A stretch of DNA of 64,000 bases from CADEDH01 sp965216205. GTDB taxonomy: Bacteria; Actinomycetota; Acidimicrobiia; Acidimicrobiales; SZUA-35. The stretch covers positions 496,001 through 560,000 of the forward strand of contig OZ244139.1 of assembly GCA_965216205.1 (NCBI GenBank). The letters run 5' to 3'. Numbering within the stretch: position 1 is the stretch's first letter; each line of letters opens with the position of its first letter. Under the pieces are notes generated by a model. It was not told the DNA's origin. It worked only from the letters and a program-made list of their open reading frames with translations, and did no database searches. Below are positions 1 to 8,879 of the stretch, piece after piece. Position numbers and translations under genes: made by a program.

Positions 1-1206
1 CTCGAGCTCCCGATTCGAGCGCTCGAGGAGCTCGAGCGGCACGAGCCGGGCCTGGGCGGCGTCGCGTTCGAGGAGGGTGGCCAGGGTGCCGCCGAGGGCG
101 GTGAGGAGCGGGATCGTCCGCTCGGGGAACCGCTCGGCCCGGGGCTCCACGTCGCCGAAGGCCAGCAGGCCCCATTTCCGTCCCTCGACCTCGATCGGGA
201 TCGTGGCAAGCGAGCGGAGGCCGAGCCGTTGGACGATCGGGCCGGCGGCATCGACGATCACCAGGTCGCGGAAGAGCCGCACCCGTCCCCGTTCCAGGGC
301 TCCGATGAAATCGGGGTGGGCTGGCAGCCGCCCGGGCAGGGTCTCGCCCCCTCGTTGGGCGTGCACCACGAGCTCGTCGTCGTCGAGCTCGGCCAGAACC
401 CCGATGGGGAGGTCGAGGAGCTGGGATCCGGTGGCGAACGTCGCCTCGATGGCGGCGTCGGTGTCGTCCAGGCCGGCGATGGTCAGGAGCTGCTCGGTCC
501 AGTCCGCCTCGATCAGAGGGGTGAGGTCGGAGATCGTCCGCACCACGGCCAGGACGTTCCCGTCGTCGTCGGTGAGCGGCTCGTCGCGGACCAGGGACAG
601 CTCGTCGTTCAGCTCCACCTGGAGCTCCCGCCGCGTCCCGGACTCGGCGACGGCGGCGAGCGACCCCGTCAACTGGTCCCGGGCCCGGCTGGCGAGGGCA
701 TCGTCACCGACGAGGGCGGCGTCGAAGGCGGCGCCGGCCCGGTTGGCGAACGCCAGCTCGGGACCGTCGGGTCCGCCGGTGCGGTACAGGAACAACCGGT
801 CGTCGGTGGCGTGGGCGGCCACGGTGAGCAGGTCCCGCTCGGTCGAGGCGGCCGCGATCGCGGTGACGTCGGTGCTCAGTGTGAGGATGGCGGTCACCTG
901 GCCGTCCCGCACGATCGGCATCTTCCGCAGCGCGATCGAGCTGTCGTGACGGGTCACATGGAGCTCGACCGCCTCGGCGGTGTCGATCACCCGCTGGTCG
1001 GCGCTGTCGATATCGGCGTGGCTGTCGCCGCCGACGATGTCGCCAGGGCCTTCCGGCGGCGCGTCGATGCGGTAGGTCTGGAAGAACGCCCGATTGAACG
1101 CCACGTACGGCCCCGGCCCGCCGGTCTCGGGGTCGACCGTGCGCACCGACATGGGAAGATCGATATCGTCGATGCCGACGAGCGGGGCGGGGTCGGTCGT
1201 GGTCAC
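1..1206 (-). CDS. PAS-PAS-GAF sensor protein, 3' end cut by window edge
   Basis: An open frame of about 402 residues runs off the left edge of the window. The N-terminal 220 residues look like two PAS-type units: a conserved N-F-x-R-A-F-F stretch, then a flexible linker, then a second unit ending RTISDLTPLIEADW. They are followed by a GAF-like domain (around residues 240-385, with the IPIEVEGRKWGLLAFG strand pattern). The last visible residues, ending RSNRELE, are the kind of coiled connector that precedes a histidine kinase dimerisation helix, so a sensor kinase is most likely. A GGDEF or phosphatase output is not excluded because the effector domain is outside the window. The GTG start at 1206 overlaps the stop of the upstream DNA glycosylase (GTGA), which implies translational coupling. 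There is no membrane segment in the visible part, so it is probably a cytosolic sensor. Confidence 0.7.
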   Translation of the reverse strand, partial: MTTTDPAPLVGIDDIDLPMSVRTVDPETGGPGPYVAFNRAFFQTYRIDAPPEGPGDIVGGDSHADIDSADQRVIDTAEAVELHVTRHDSSIALRKMPIVRDGQVTAILTLSTDVTAIAAASTERDLLTVAAHATDDRLFLYRTGGPDGPELAFANRAGAAFDAALVGDDALASRARDQLTGSLAAVAESGTRRELQVELNDELSLVRDEPLTDDDGNVLAVVRTISDLTPLIEADWTEQLLTIAGLDDTDAAIEATFATGSQLLDLPIGVLAELDDDELVVHAQRGGETLPGRLPAHPDFIGALERGRVRLFRDLVIVDAAGPIVQRLGLRSLATIPIEVEGRKWGLLAFGDVEPRAERFPERTIPLLTALGGTLATLLERDAAQARLVPLELLERSNRELE

Positions 1207-2024
1207 TGCCGACACGATAAGCCCGACCGTGTCGGGGGGCCAGCGGCCGCTGCGGCAAGATGGGTGGTGAGATCGGCAGGCGATGCGTGGGCATTCAGTC
1301 CGCTCGTGCTCGGCATCAGGTACACGGGACGACCGCCGAAACCCGTCGGTTGCCACCCGGCGACGGCCGACCGATCGACGGCGACCCGCCATCCGAGGAG
1401 GCCGACCATGACGCACGCCTCGGGTCTGAGCCAGCGGCACAGCCGATCGACGCGGGCCTGGCCCGCCTGGAGCTCGGCGTCGTCGAGCTCGGCGGCGCGG
1501 CGTGTGGTCCGCTTCGCCAGGTCGGTGAAGCCGATGCCGTGGTGGGCGATCGCGTGCCACGGGTCCCGGTCGACCGTCACCAGGCCCGCGGCCCGGGCTG
1601 CGGGCCAGAATCGGTTGCCGGGCCGAGCGAAGGCGACCCCTGTGTCGGCAGCGGCCGGCGACGGGTTGAGACCCACGACCAGCAACCTCATCGAGGGACC
1701 GACGACGTCGGCGAGCGACTCGATCCGCTCGACCCGATCCGGGCCGCAGCGCCGGAACCCGGCCCCCACCACGAGGTCGTCGAACGGGACCGCTTCCGGC
1801 GTCAGTGCCGATTCCCACGCCGAGGCCGGCGCCTCGCTGCGCTCGCCCGACCCGGTGAATCCGGTCATGAGATCGGCGAGCGACACCACGGCGCCGACCG
1901 GTAGGGACCGGTGCCGCTCGGCCAGCAGGAGAGGTAGGTCGGTCGCCTCGATCGGGTCAAGGTAACCGGGCCGGGTGCCGACCAGGTACCCACCATGCTT
2001 GACAAATCGCTGCCGATCGCCCAT
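1203..2024 (-). CDS. mug: Mug-like G:T/U mismatch-specific DNA glycosylase
   Basis: The 273-residue protein belongs to the uracil-DNA glycosylase superfamily, which removes uracil or thymine from mismatches by base flipping. Family motifs are clear: VVGLNPSPAA with FARPGNRFWPA (catalytic Asn loop and base pocket, residues about 115-140), and the C-terminal PSTSGLNAH loop that intercalates into DNA, preceded by GFGGRPVYLM. About 100 N-terminal residues precede the glycosylase core and are not part of the minimal Mug fold (E. coli Mug is about 168 residues). The ATG at 2024 could therefore be upstream of the true start, although the frame is good throughout. Its stop overlaps the start of the PAS/GAF sensor, so both are probably co-transcribed. 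Family assignment is firm; mismatch specificity is inferred. Confidence 0.85.
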   Translation of the reverse strand: MGDRQRFVKHGGYLVGTRPGYLDPIEATDLPLLLAERHRSLPVGAVVSLADLMTGFTGSGERSEAPASAWESALTPEAVPFDDLVVGAGFRRCGPDRVERIESLADVVGPSMRLLVVGLNPSPAAADTGVAFARPGNRFWPAARAAGLVTVDRDPWHAIAHHGIGFTDLAKRTTRRAAELDDAELQAGQARVDRLCRWLRPEACVMVGLLGWRVAVDRSAVAGWQPTGFGGRPVYLMPSTSGLNAHASPADLTTHLAAAAAGPPTRSGLSCRQ

Positions 2025-2139
2025 AGCCGACCCGGAGGTGGGCTCGCCACTCGCGATCGTTGTTTTCGCAGGTCAGCGGGCCGCCGACTCGGCCCTTTCG
2101 GCGAGTTGGGTTACAGTGTCGCGAACAGCGGGAACTCGA

Positions 2140-2165
2140 GGAACATCGGCGACCCGCTCATCGTT
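2140..2165 (+). promoter_or_regulatory. candidate ECF sigma (SigH/SigE-like) promoter
   Basis: GGAACA at 2140-2145 is separated by 16 nt from CGTT at 2162-2165, matching the GGAAC-N16/17-CGTT layout of actinobacterial ECF promoters. It lies about 50 nt upstream of the small gene at 2218, giving a short leader of about 45 nt. The match is by eye only, and one such hit is expected by chance every few kilobases in high-GC DNA. Confidence 0.35.
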
Positions 2166-2217
2166 CTCGTAGGTACGAAGTGCTCGACCAAAGTTCTCGA
2201 AGGCTTGAGGAGGATCT

Positions 2218-2391
2218 ATGACTGAGGTGGAAGAGATCATCGACATCACCTCCATCGAGGAGGCTCTGAAACTGATCGATGCCGGCCTCGGGGTCATGAC
2301 CGACCGCCAGCTCGTGTCGACGTCGGAGGTCACCGACCTCCTGCTCGACGTCCGAGCGCTACTGAGCAGCGAGGGGTCTTCGACGAGCTGA
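2218..2391 (+). CDS. small acidic protein, 57 residues, unknown function
   Basis: This small gene starts ATG at 2218 after an excellent ribosome binding site (GAGGAGG, 5-7 nt upstream) and ends TGA at 2389-2391. The product begins MTEVEEIIDITSIEEALKL and is acidic and predicted mostly helical, with two amphipathic stretches (about residues 3-24 and 30-50) separated by a GLGVMTDRQL turn. There is no signal peptide, membrane segment or Cys. The leader carries a possible ECF-type promoter at 2140-2165. It sits alone between two minus-strand genes. I do not recognise the family. The strong Shine-Dalgarno and the protein-like hydrophobic periodicity argue that it is real. It could be a small adaptor or regulator, but the sequence does not show which. 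Confidence 0.6.
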   Translation: MTEVEEIIDITSIEEALKLIDAGLGVMTDRQLVSTSEVTDLLLDVRALLSSEGSSTS

Positions 2392-2421
2392 TCGACGCGC
2401 CGACCGCGGCTCGCCACGGGC

Positions 2422-3000
2422 TCAGCGGAGCGGCCACCGCCGTTTCGTGACCAGCCCGAACGCGCCACCGAGCGCAGTTCCCGCCACCACGTCCGACGGG
2501 TGATGCATCCGATTGTGGATCCGGCTCGCCCCCACCGTCGCGGCCAAGGCCACCCACAGCGGTCGAAGCGACGGATAGGTGTCGGTCAGGAGGATCGCGG
2601 CGAGCGTGGCCGAGCTGGCATGGCCGCTGGGGAACGACTTCGTCTTCGGCCGGCGCACGTGGTGGCCAGGATCGTCGAGCGGGGTCGGTCGCTCCCGGTT
2701 GGTCGCCCGTTTGATGAGACCGTTCACCACGATCGATTCCACCCCCAGCATGGTGGCCATCCGCACCGCGTCGCGCCGTCGGCTCGGGTTGATGGCGGCC
2801 ATGCCGATCGAGATGACATGCCACGCCATCGAGAAGTCGGCCGCCTCGCTGGCGACGTAGAAGACCCAGTCGGCGGTCGGGTTGCCTCGGAGCCCGCCGA
2901 AGAGTCCGTCGACGCGATCGTCGAAGAGCCGCACCGCATCGATGGCGGTCGTCACCACATCCGCCATCGGTGAGGGATCGGGCTCCGGTCGGACGCTCAT
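2422..3000 (-). CDS. PAP2-family membrane phosphatase
   Basis: The product is 192 residues with the three-part acid phosphatase signature of the PAP2/BacA-like family. Motif 1 is KRATNRERP, motif 2 is FPSGHAS, and motif 3 is SRIHNRMHHPSDVVAG, which contains the catalytic His. Substrates in this family are phosphatidic acid, phosphatidylglycerol-phosphate or undecaprenyl pyrophosphate. Several hydrophobic helices flank the motifs, as expected for a membrane enzyme whose active site faces outward. I chose ATG at 3000 because it overlaps the stop of the kinase gene by 4 bases (ATGA); the longer open frame to 3090 would run deep into that gene with an Arg-rich, unlikely N-terminus. Coupling to the kinase suggests an envelope or lipid-recycling job, but the substrate cannot be read from sequence. 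Confidence 0.85.
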   Translation of the reverse strand: MSVRPEPDPSPMADVVTTAIDAVRLFDDRVDGLFGGLRGNPTADWVFYVASEAADFSMAWHVISIGMAAINPSRRRDAVRMATMLGVESIVVNGLIKRATNRERPTPLDDPGHHVRRPKTKSFPSGHASSATLAAILLTDTYPSLRPLWVALAATVGASRIHNRMHHPSDVVAGTALGGAFGLVTKRRWPLR

Positions 3001-4646
3001 CCTTCCTCCGTCGGCTCGTCGCTGTCGGTTGGTACCTCGGCGGCGTAGCAGTCGCTCGGCTCGAGCTCGAACCCGTCGCAGTACGACCACGCCGCGGCCG
3101 AATCGTCGCCGAAGCCGTCGATGTAGAACACCCAGTACTCGTCGTCTGCACCCCGCGACAGCACGAGATCGTCGTGGCCTTCGGCGACGAGCTCGTCGAA
3201 CCGGTCCAGCGCACCGGGCCAGTTCGCGGCGTCGATACGCACCGCTGCGAGGTTGACCCGGAAGCCGCTCTCGGGCGGACCGGGTGAAACGTAGACCGCG
3301 ACCTCGTTGGTTCGTGCGATCGATCCGTCGGGATCGGTCACGTCGACCGCGACGTGGTGACGACCGACGGTGCCCCGGTAGACGACGATGCCGTCGGTCG
3401 GCTCACCGACCGGATCGTCGTCGACGATGAGCTGGTAGGTGGATCCCGGGGGAGCGTTGTCGACGCCGAGGGCATAGGACCGGTCGGTCGTGAGCGGTTC
3501 GACGAGAGCCTGGCTGAAGTCCAACTCGACCGCTGGCTCGGTCCGGCGGTATGTCTCGGCGGCGACGAGCGCAACCGCGGCGACGGCGAGCAGCAGCCCG
3601 ATCCCCGCCAGCACCCATCGGCCTCGGTGGAGCCGGGGCCGGCGCACGGGGCCCGAATCGGTTCGAGGCCGACGGCCGTCCGGCGCTGCGGTGGGGTCGA
3701 GAGAGCCGCCGGTCGGACCCGCCGCCGGTACGAGCCCAGCCGTCGGTATCGGCTCCGCCTCGACGGTCACCGCCCCCGCTGCCAGCTCCCCGGCGGCTAC
3801 CGTCGCCGTGGGGGCGCCGAGCGGCTCGGCTGCCCGCAGCGCCGCCTGGAGATCCCGTGCTGTGGAGAACCGCCGGGCCGGATCGGGGTCCAACGCCCGC
3901 TGTACCACCGAGGCCAACGGCTCGGGCACTCCGAGGGCACCGGCATCGGCCGGCGGCTCGGTCATGATGCGGTTGATGAGCTGCCAGACCGATCCGTCAC
4001 CGGGGCGGTGGTAGGGCGTCGTGCCCGTCGCGAGCTCGAAGAGGGTGGACCCCAGCGAATACACATCGGATCGGACGGTGGCACCGTCACCGGCCAGGAC
4101 CTCGCGGGCGGCATGGGCCACGCTGGCGCTGATCTGTCCGGTCGCAGTCTTGTGGCCCCCGTCGATCCGGGCGATGCCGAAGTCGGCGAGGGCGGGCTCA
4201 CCGTGGGCGGAGAGCAGGATGTTGCCAGGTTTCACATCACGGTGGATGACGCCGGCGGCGTGGGCGATCGCGAGCGCTTCGCCGATCTTGATTCCCACGT
4301 CGCGAACCCGTGGCGCCGGGAGGGGTCCGCCTGTGGCCAACAGGTCGGCCAGCGAGCCGCCGGCCCGGAACTCCATGATCAGATAGGGCCGGCCGTCATC
4401 GGTCAGGCCGCGGTCGTGGACCACCACGATGCTGGGGTGATGCGACACCGCCCCGAGGGAGTGACACTCGCGCTCGAACCGCTCGTAGGCGACCAGGTCG
4501 TCGGGTGGGGCGAACAGCACCTTGACCGCCACCTCCCGGCGGAGGCTCAACTGCTCGGCGCGGTACACCGTGGCGAAGCCGCCGCGCCCGAACGGTGTAG
4601 CCGGGCCGAGCCCGGCGATGCCGAGATCGATCGCTCCCTGACCCAC
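2997..4646 (-). CDS. PknB-like transmembrane Ser/Thr protein kinase
   Basis: The 549-residue protein has an N-terminal kinase domain with GRGGFATVY (glycine loop, about 20-28), VAVKVL (ATP Lys at about 42), IHRDVKPGNILL (catalytic loop, about 132-143) and ADFGIAR (Mg loop). A Pro/Ala-rich linker follows, then one membrane helix (about 340-362) and an outer domain of about 180 residues. The outer part has no PASTA repeats. It shows an Ig-like stretch (YQLIVDDDPVG) and a terminal module with a Cys pair (SYCDGFELEPSDCYA) that looks SPOR-like. The start is GTG at 4646, immediately before the kinase fold; the frame upstream overlaps the SRPBCC gene antisense and is not credible. It is coupled to the PAP2 gene by a 4-base overlap. 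Its stimulus is unknown, probably an envelope ligand. Confidence 0.9.
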   Translation of the reverse strand: MGQGAIDLGIAGLGPATPFGRGGFATVYRAEQLSLRREVAVKVLFAPPDDLVAYERFERECHSLGAVSHHPSIVVVHDRGLTDDGRPYLIMEFRAGGSLADLLATGGPLPAPRVRDVGIKIGEALAIAHAAGVIHRDVKPGNILLSAHGEPALADFGIARIDGGHKTATGQISASVAHAAREVLAGDGATVRSDVYSLGSTLFELATGTTPYHRPGDGSVWQLINRIMTEPPADAGALGVPEPLASVVQRALDPDPARRFSTARDLQAALRAAEPLGAPTATVAAGELAAGAVTVEAEPIPTAGLVPAAGPTGGSLDPTAAPDGRRPRTDSGPVRRPRLHRGRWVLAGIGLLLAVAAVALVAAETYRRTEPAVELDFSQALVEPLTTDRSYALGVDNAPPGSTYQLIVDDDPVGEPTDGIVVYRGTVGRHHVAVDVTDPDGSIARTNEVAVYVSPGPPESGFRVNLAAVRIDAANWPGALDRFDELVAEGHDDLVLSRGADDEYWVFYIDGFGDDSAAAWSYCDGFELEPSDCYAAEVPTDSDEPTEEG

Positions 4647-4724
4647 GGTCTGCGACCTTATCCCAAGCCCTCCCAGTCCGGATCTCGCCCTGTTCCCGAG
4701 CTGGACCCGGCGTAGACTCCCCCA

Positions 4725-5180
4725 ATGGCGACCACGGAGGTCCAACGGACGATCGATGCCCCGGTCGCTGACGTCTTCGACACCGTGGCCCACATCGATC
4801 GCTACGCGAAGGCGATCCCCCACATCACGGACGTCGAGTTCCTGACCGATCAGCGGGAGGGGGTCGGAACCCGGTTCACGGAGACCCGCGTGCTGCGCGG
4901 TCGGCAGGCGAGCTCCACCCTCGAGGTCACCGAGTACGTCGAGGACGAGCGGGTACGGCTCGTCTCCGACGAGGGCGGCACGATCTGGGACACCGTCTTC
5001 ACGGTGGAACCGGTCGTCGGAGAACCGGAGCGGACCGAGTTGAAACTGGTGATGGACGCCCGCCCCTACACGTTCGTCGCCAGGATCCTGAACCCGCTGA
5101 CCAAGGGGATCATCCGCCGGGCGATCGAGGGCGACATGGACGCGGTCAAGGCCCACTGCGAGGCGAGTCGGCAGGACTGA
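4725..5180 (+). CDS. SRPBCC (START/polyketide-cyclase-like) protein
   Basis: The 151-residue protein has the typical START/Bet v1-like opening (TIDAPVADVFDTVAHIDRYAKAIP), alternating beta strands, and a C-terminal long helix (IIRRAIEGDMDAVKAHCE) that closes the hydrophobic cavity. The family binds or modifies hydrophobic ligands, but the short bacterial members are functionally diverse, so no substrate is assigned. Starts are divergent with the kinase gene, with 78 bp between the two start codons, so both promoters must share this gap. ATG at 4725 is the first in-frame start and gives the family's usual length. Confidence 0.85.
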   Translation: MATTEVQRTIDAPVADVFDTVAHIDRYAKAIPHITDVEFLTDQREGVGTRFTETRVLRGRQASSTLEVTEYVEDERVRLVSDEGGTIWDTVFTVEPVVGEPERTELKLVMDARPYTFVARILNPLTKGIIRRAIEGDMDAVKAHCEASRQD

Positions 5181-5231
5181 CCGGCCGCGGTGGCGCGGTC
5201 GCTGGGTGTCAGCGGTGGCGCTGCGGCGCCG

Positions 5232-6101
5232 TCAGCTCGGCCTCGGCATCATCGGCGCTCGGAGCTCGTCGACCTCGACGGTGTCACCGACGGCGATCTC
5301 AGCCCCCACCGGCCCGATCGCGCAACCGATCCCGAAGATCCCCTTGTTCTCCACCACCGACCGTGCCACCTCCGACAGCTCCGGCACCGAGGTGCACCAG
5401 CGGTGGGCTCGCAGGACGACCGCCGGTTCCCTATGCCGCTCACCGGTCTCCTGGTCTACCTGCGGCACCGCGCACCGGGGCCAGATCACCGGGCGGGCGA
5501 ACTCCGCACCGCCGATACGGAACCGGGCCCAGGTGTCCTCGACGAACGGCTCGTCGGTCGCCACCACCACGTTGGGTCGGAACCGCTCGATCGGGAACGG
5601 CTCCGACGCTCGTTCGAGCAGCCACTCGTACGAGGCCGTGTTCGCCACCAGCGCCGGGCTGAGGTCGTTGAACGCGATCGTCTGATCGAACACGTCCAGC
5701 CCGTCGGGAACGGTAATCGACCGGCCGGGTGCCATCGCCACCAACCGGACGTCCTCGCCGATGACCTCGCTGAGCCAACGGGCCGCCCCGTCGCCGGCAT
5801 CGGCGGTGTCGACCTTGACGCCGATCAACGAGCCGCTGGTGGAATCGGCTGCCGTCGGTCGCTCGACCTCGATCGGCGCGTGGCCGGGAGCCGAGAGGCG
5901 CAACCCACCCTCGATCGGGGTCGGGCTCACCACCGCCATGCTCGCGTTTCCCCGCTGGGTGACCGGCTTCACCCCCGAGACCACCTGCCACTCGCGGTCG
6001 CCGACGAGGCCGGTCGCCGACGCCGTCACCGAGTCGACCTCGACCCGGCGGCACGACTTGATCGGGTGGAGAAACAGCGACGTGACCCTGCCAGAGCTCA
6101 T
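5232..6101 (-). CDS. MOSC-domain protein (YcbX/mARC type)
   Basis: The 289-residue protein starts with a MOSC_N beta-barrel (HPIKSCRRVEVDSVTASATG, then LVGDREWQVV) and continues into the MOSC catalytic domain. RPNVVVATDEPFVEDTW, PRCAVPQVDQETGER and GIGCAIGP are the expected positions of the molybdenum-cofactor Cys and C-terminal strands. Family members use a Moco to reduce N-hydroxylated substrates or, in other branches, handle sulfur from a cysteine desulfurase. The C-terminal 2Fe-2S ferredoxin domain of YcbX is absent, so electrons must come from a partner. A second MOSC gene, broken, lies at 14666. The gene is convergent with the SRPBCC gene. Confidence 0.85.
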   Translation of the reverse strand: MSSGRVTSLFLHPIKSCRRVEVDSVTASATGLVGDREWQVVSGVKPVTQRGNASMAVVSPTPIEGGLRLSAPGHAPIEVERPTAADSTSGSLIGVKVDTADAGDGAARWLSEVIGEDVRLVAMAPGRSITVPDGLDVFDQTIAFNDLSPALVANTASYEWLLERASEPFPIERFRPNVVVATDEPFVEDTWARFRIGGAEFARPVIWPRCAVPQVDQETGERHREPAVVLRAHRWCTSVPELSEVARSVVENKGIFGIGCAIGPVGAEIAVGDTVEVDELRAPMMPRPS

Positions 6102-6208
6102 CCGTCGAACCTACCGGAGGGCTCCGACACGATCGAGCCGACCGCCCACCCCGGGGCGGTGAGCGAGCGACTTGCCGCCCGTGGGGAACGTGCCGGAGAC
6201 TACGGCCC

Positions 6209-7483
6209 ATGTCCACCAGCTCCGCAGGTGCCAGCCAGAACGGGTCGCGGTCCCCGGCGCTCGCCCACATCCGGGTGTGTGACTTCACCGGCCAGCTCGC
6301 CGGGGCCGGGGCCACCCGATGGATGGGTGCCTTCGGGGCGGAGATCATCCGGATCGAGGATCCCGTGCGGAAGGGTCGCTGGGACATCCTCCGCGGCTCA
6401 CCCCCGTTCAAGGACGAGCGGCGGGGCATCGAGGTGGGCTCCGGCTTCAACAACCACAACATCGAGAAGCTGGGGATCACGATCAACCTCCGACTCGACC
6501 GGGGCAAGGAGCTGCTCCGTGAGCTCGTCGCCGTGTCCGACGTGGTGGCCGAGAACTTTGCCGCCGGGGTGCTGGAGCGCATGGGCTTCGGCTACGACGC
6601 GCTCCGAGCGATCCGGGAGGACATCGTGTACGTCTCGAACTGCGGGTTCGGGCAGACGGGGCCATACCGCGACTTCAAGTCCTGGGGTCCGATCGCCCAG
6701 GCGGTGTCGGGACTGACCCACGCGTCGGGGCTCGCCGGCGAGCCGCCCGCAGGGTGGGGCTATTCCTACATGGACCACACGGGTGGGTACTACATGGCGA
6801 TCGGCATCCTCATGGCGCTCTGGCACCGGGAGCAGACCGGCGAGGGCCAGTGGGTCGACATGAGCTGCACCGAGGCCGGCGCCAACCTCCACGGCGCCGA
6901 CCTGCTCGACTGGTCGGTCAACGGGCGGCCGCAACGAGGCGACGATCGGCCGGCCTCGAACCGGTCGTCGTCGCCACCGATGGCACCTCACGGCGTCTAC
7001 CCCTGCCGGGGCGACGACAACTGGGTTGCGATCGCCTGCCGGGACGACCGGGACTGGCAGGCTCTGGCCGCGATCATCGACTCGCCGACGTTCGCCGACC
7101 CGGCCCTGTCGAGCCTCGAGGGGAGGATGGAGGCGGCCGACGCGCTCGACGTCGTGATCGGTGAGTGGACCGCCACGCGGATCCGGTTCGACGTGGAGGC
7201 GGAGCTCCAGGCCGCCGGGGTTCCGGCGGCCGCGGTCCTCCGGCCAGCCGAGCGGATCGACGGCGACCTCAACACCAACCGGTGGGGTTTGTGGCCGATG
7301 GTCGATCACCCAACCGTCAGGGGTGTACGGGTCGACGGTGAACCGGCCCGCTTCTCGAAGACCGACTGGTCGATCGAGGCGGCGGGCCCGACGCTCGGGC
7401 AGCACAACCGCTACGTGTTCGGCGAGATCCTCGGGCTCAGCGACACCGAGATCGACGACCTCGTCGATTCGGAGGTGATCTGA
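6209..7483 (+). CDS. family III CoA-transferase (CaiB/BaiF), catalytic-type subunit
   Basis: The 424-residue enzyme belongs to the L-carnitine/formyl-CoA transferase family. It shows the N-terminal GAEIIRIEDP Rossmann-like strand, LRLDRGKELLRELVAVSDVV, NCGFGQTGPY, and YMDHTGGYYMAIGILMAL. In the last motif the Asp stands where the covalent CoA-acyl Asp of formyl-CoA transferase lies (26 residues before the GQ of TGEGQ). The reaction is CoA transfer between carboxylic acids; the actual acids are unknown. The gene is followed after a single base by a second CoA-transferase (TGAG-ATG), an arrangement like the two-subunit enzymes. Antisense to it are long spurious open frames, a normal effect of high GC. 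Confidence 0.9.
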   Translation: MSTSSAGASQNGSRSPALAHIRVCDFTGQLAGAGATRWMGAFGAEIIRIEDPVRKGRWDILRGSPPFKDERRGIEVGSGFNNHNIEKLGITINLRLDRGKELLRELVAVSDVVAENFAAGVLERMGFGYDALRAIREDIVYVSNCGFGQTGPYRDFKSWGPIAQAVSGLTHASGLAGEPPAGWGYSYMDHTGGYYMAIGILMALWHREQTGEGQWVDMSCTEAGANLHGADLLDWSVNGRPQRGDDRPASNRSSSPPMAPHGVYPCRGDDNWVAIACRDDRDWQALAAIIDSPTFADPALSSLEGRMEAADALDVVIGEWTATRIRFDVEAELQAAGVPAAAVLRPAERIDGDLNTNRWGLWPMVDHPTVRGVRVDGEPARFSKTDWSIEAAGPTLGQHNRYVFGEILGLSDTEIDDLVDSEVI

Positions 7484-7484
7484 G

Positions 7485-8828
7485 ATGAACGCAGCGACCA
7501 ACGGCAGCGGCGGACGGGACGGTGCGGAGGCCGGCGACGTCGGCCACGTCGAGTTGCCCGTCGGGGTGCCGACCCCGGCGCCGCCGGACGCCAACGGGCC
7601 GCTCGCCGGACTGTCGGTCGTCGAGCTCGCCCACCCCTTCGGCGCATTCGCCGGTCGGCTCCTGGCCGACGCCGGGGCCGACGTGGTGGTGATCGAACCG
7701 CCCGGCGGTGCCGAGCAGCGCGGCCACGGCCCCTTCGCCGACGATCGCCCCGGTCCTGAGCGGAGCCTGGCCTGGTGGATCGAGAACACCAGCAAGCGGA
7801 GCGTGGTCGCCGATCTCGACACCGCCGACGGCCAGCGGTTCGTGGCCGCCATCGTGGCCGACGCCGACGTGTTCCTCGAGTGCACCCGCCCCGGCTGGCT
7901 CGCCGAACGCGGCCTCGGTCACGACTCGCTCAGCGCCACCAACCCCGATCTCGTCCACGTGGCCATCACCCCGTTCGGTCAGGACGAGATCGGCGGGACG
8001 GCCGACGTCACCGACCTGACCATTCTCGCCCGCGGCGGTCCGATGTGGTCGTGCGGCTACGACGATCACGACCTCCCCCCGGTGCGGGGTCGGGGCAACC
8101 AGGGCATCCGGACCGCCTGCCACTATGCGGTCATGTCGGTCATGACCGCGCTGCTGGCCCGCTCCCGGCACGGGGGTCAGTTCATCGACGTCAACATGAA
8201 CGCCGCCGTCAACGTGACCACCGAGTTCGCGAGCTACGGCTGGCTCGCCGCCCAGCAGACCGTGCAACGCCAGACCGGTCGCCACGCCACCCCGTCGCCG
8301 AGTGAGGAGACCCAGGTGCGCTGCGCCGACGGGCGCTACCTCAACACCGGTGTCCCACCCCGCAGGGGCCGCGAGTTCGAGGCCCTCCTCGCCTGGGTGA
8401 ACGAGCTCGAGCTCGCCGACGAGTTCCCCCTCACCGCGCTCCTCGAGATGGGGACGGAGTACGACGTGATCACGCTCACGATGATGCAGGAGGACCCCCT
8501 TGCGGGGGAGATCTTCCAGGCCGGCCGGGAGGCGATGGCGTTCATCGCCGCCAACATCACGGCCCACGAGGCCTTCGTGGGCTTCCAGCAGCGGGGCATC
8601 GCGGCCGGCGTCGTGTGGTCGCCAGACGAGGCGATGGCCGATCCCCACTTCGTGGAGCGCGGCTTCCCCACCGAGGTGTTCCACGAGGAGCTCGGTCGGT
8701 CCGTCGTGTACCCCGGCGCACCGATCCGGTTCACGGCGTCACCGATGCGCATCCGCTCGCCGGCGCCGTCGCTCGGCGCCCACACCGACGAGATCCGGGC
8801 TGCGATGGGCGATCCCCAATCTGGGTGA
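7485..8828 (+). CDS. family III CoA-transferase paralogue, catalytic Asp apparently missing
   Basis: The 447-residue protein is homologous to its upstream neighbour: LLADAGADVVVIEPPGGAEQ, SVVADLDTADGQRFVAAIVADADV, and ARSRHGGQFIDVNM. Its ATG follows the neighbour's stop by one base and has its own strong site (GGAGGTGAT). At the position of the catalytic Asp the sequence reads RGRGNQGIRT, with Gly, Gln or Asn where the upstream copy has MDHTGG, so it may be a non-catalytic partner. In known heteromeric family III transferases (for example SmtAB of Chloroflexus) two paralogues form one enzyme. A short hydrophilic N-terminal extension (about 35 residues, acidic) precedes the fold. The function of the pair as one enzyme is inferred. 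Confidence 0.85.
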   Translation: MNAATNGSGGRDGAEAGDVGHVELPVGVPTPAPPDANGPLAGLSVVELAHPFGAFAGRLLADAGADVVVIEPPGGAEQRGHGPFADDRPGPERSLAWWIENTSKRSVVADLDTADGQRFVAAIVADADVFLECTRPGWLAERGLGHDSLSATNPDLVHVAITPFGQDEIGGTADVTDLTILARGGPMWSCGYDDHDLPPVRGRGNQGIRTACHYAVMSVMTALLARSRHGGQFIDVNMNAAVNVTTEFASYGWLAAQQTVQRQTGRHATPSPSEETQVRCADGRYLNTGVPPRRGREFEALLAWVNELELADEFPLTALLEMGTEYDVITLTMMQEDPLAGEIFQAGREAMAFIAANITAHEAFVGFQQRGIAAGVVWSPDEAMADPHFVERGFPTEVFHEELGRSVVYPGAPIRFTASPMRIRSPAPSLGAHTDEIRAAMGDPQSG

Positions 8829-8879
8829 TTCTCGCAGGCCGAAGGAGTGGTCTGAGCGGATCGTTGTAGATTGAGGGCC

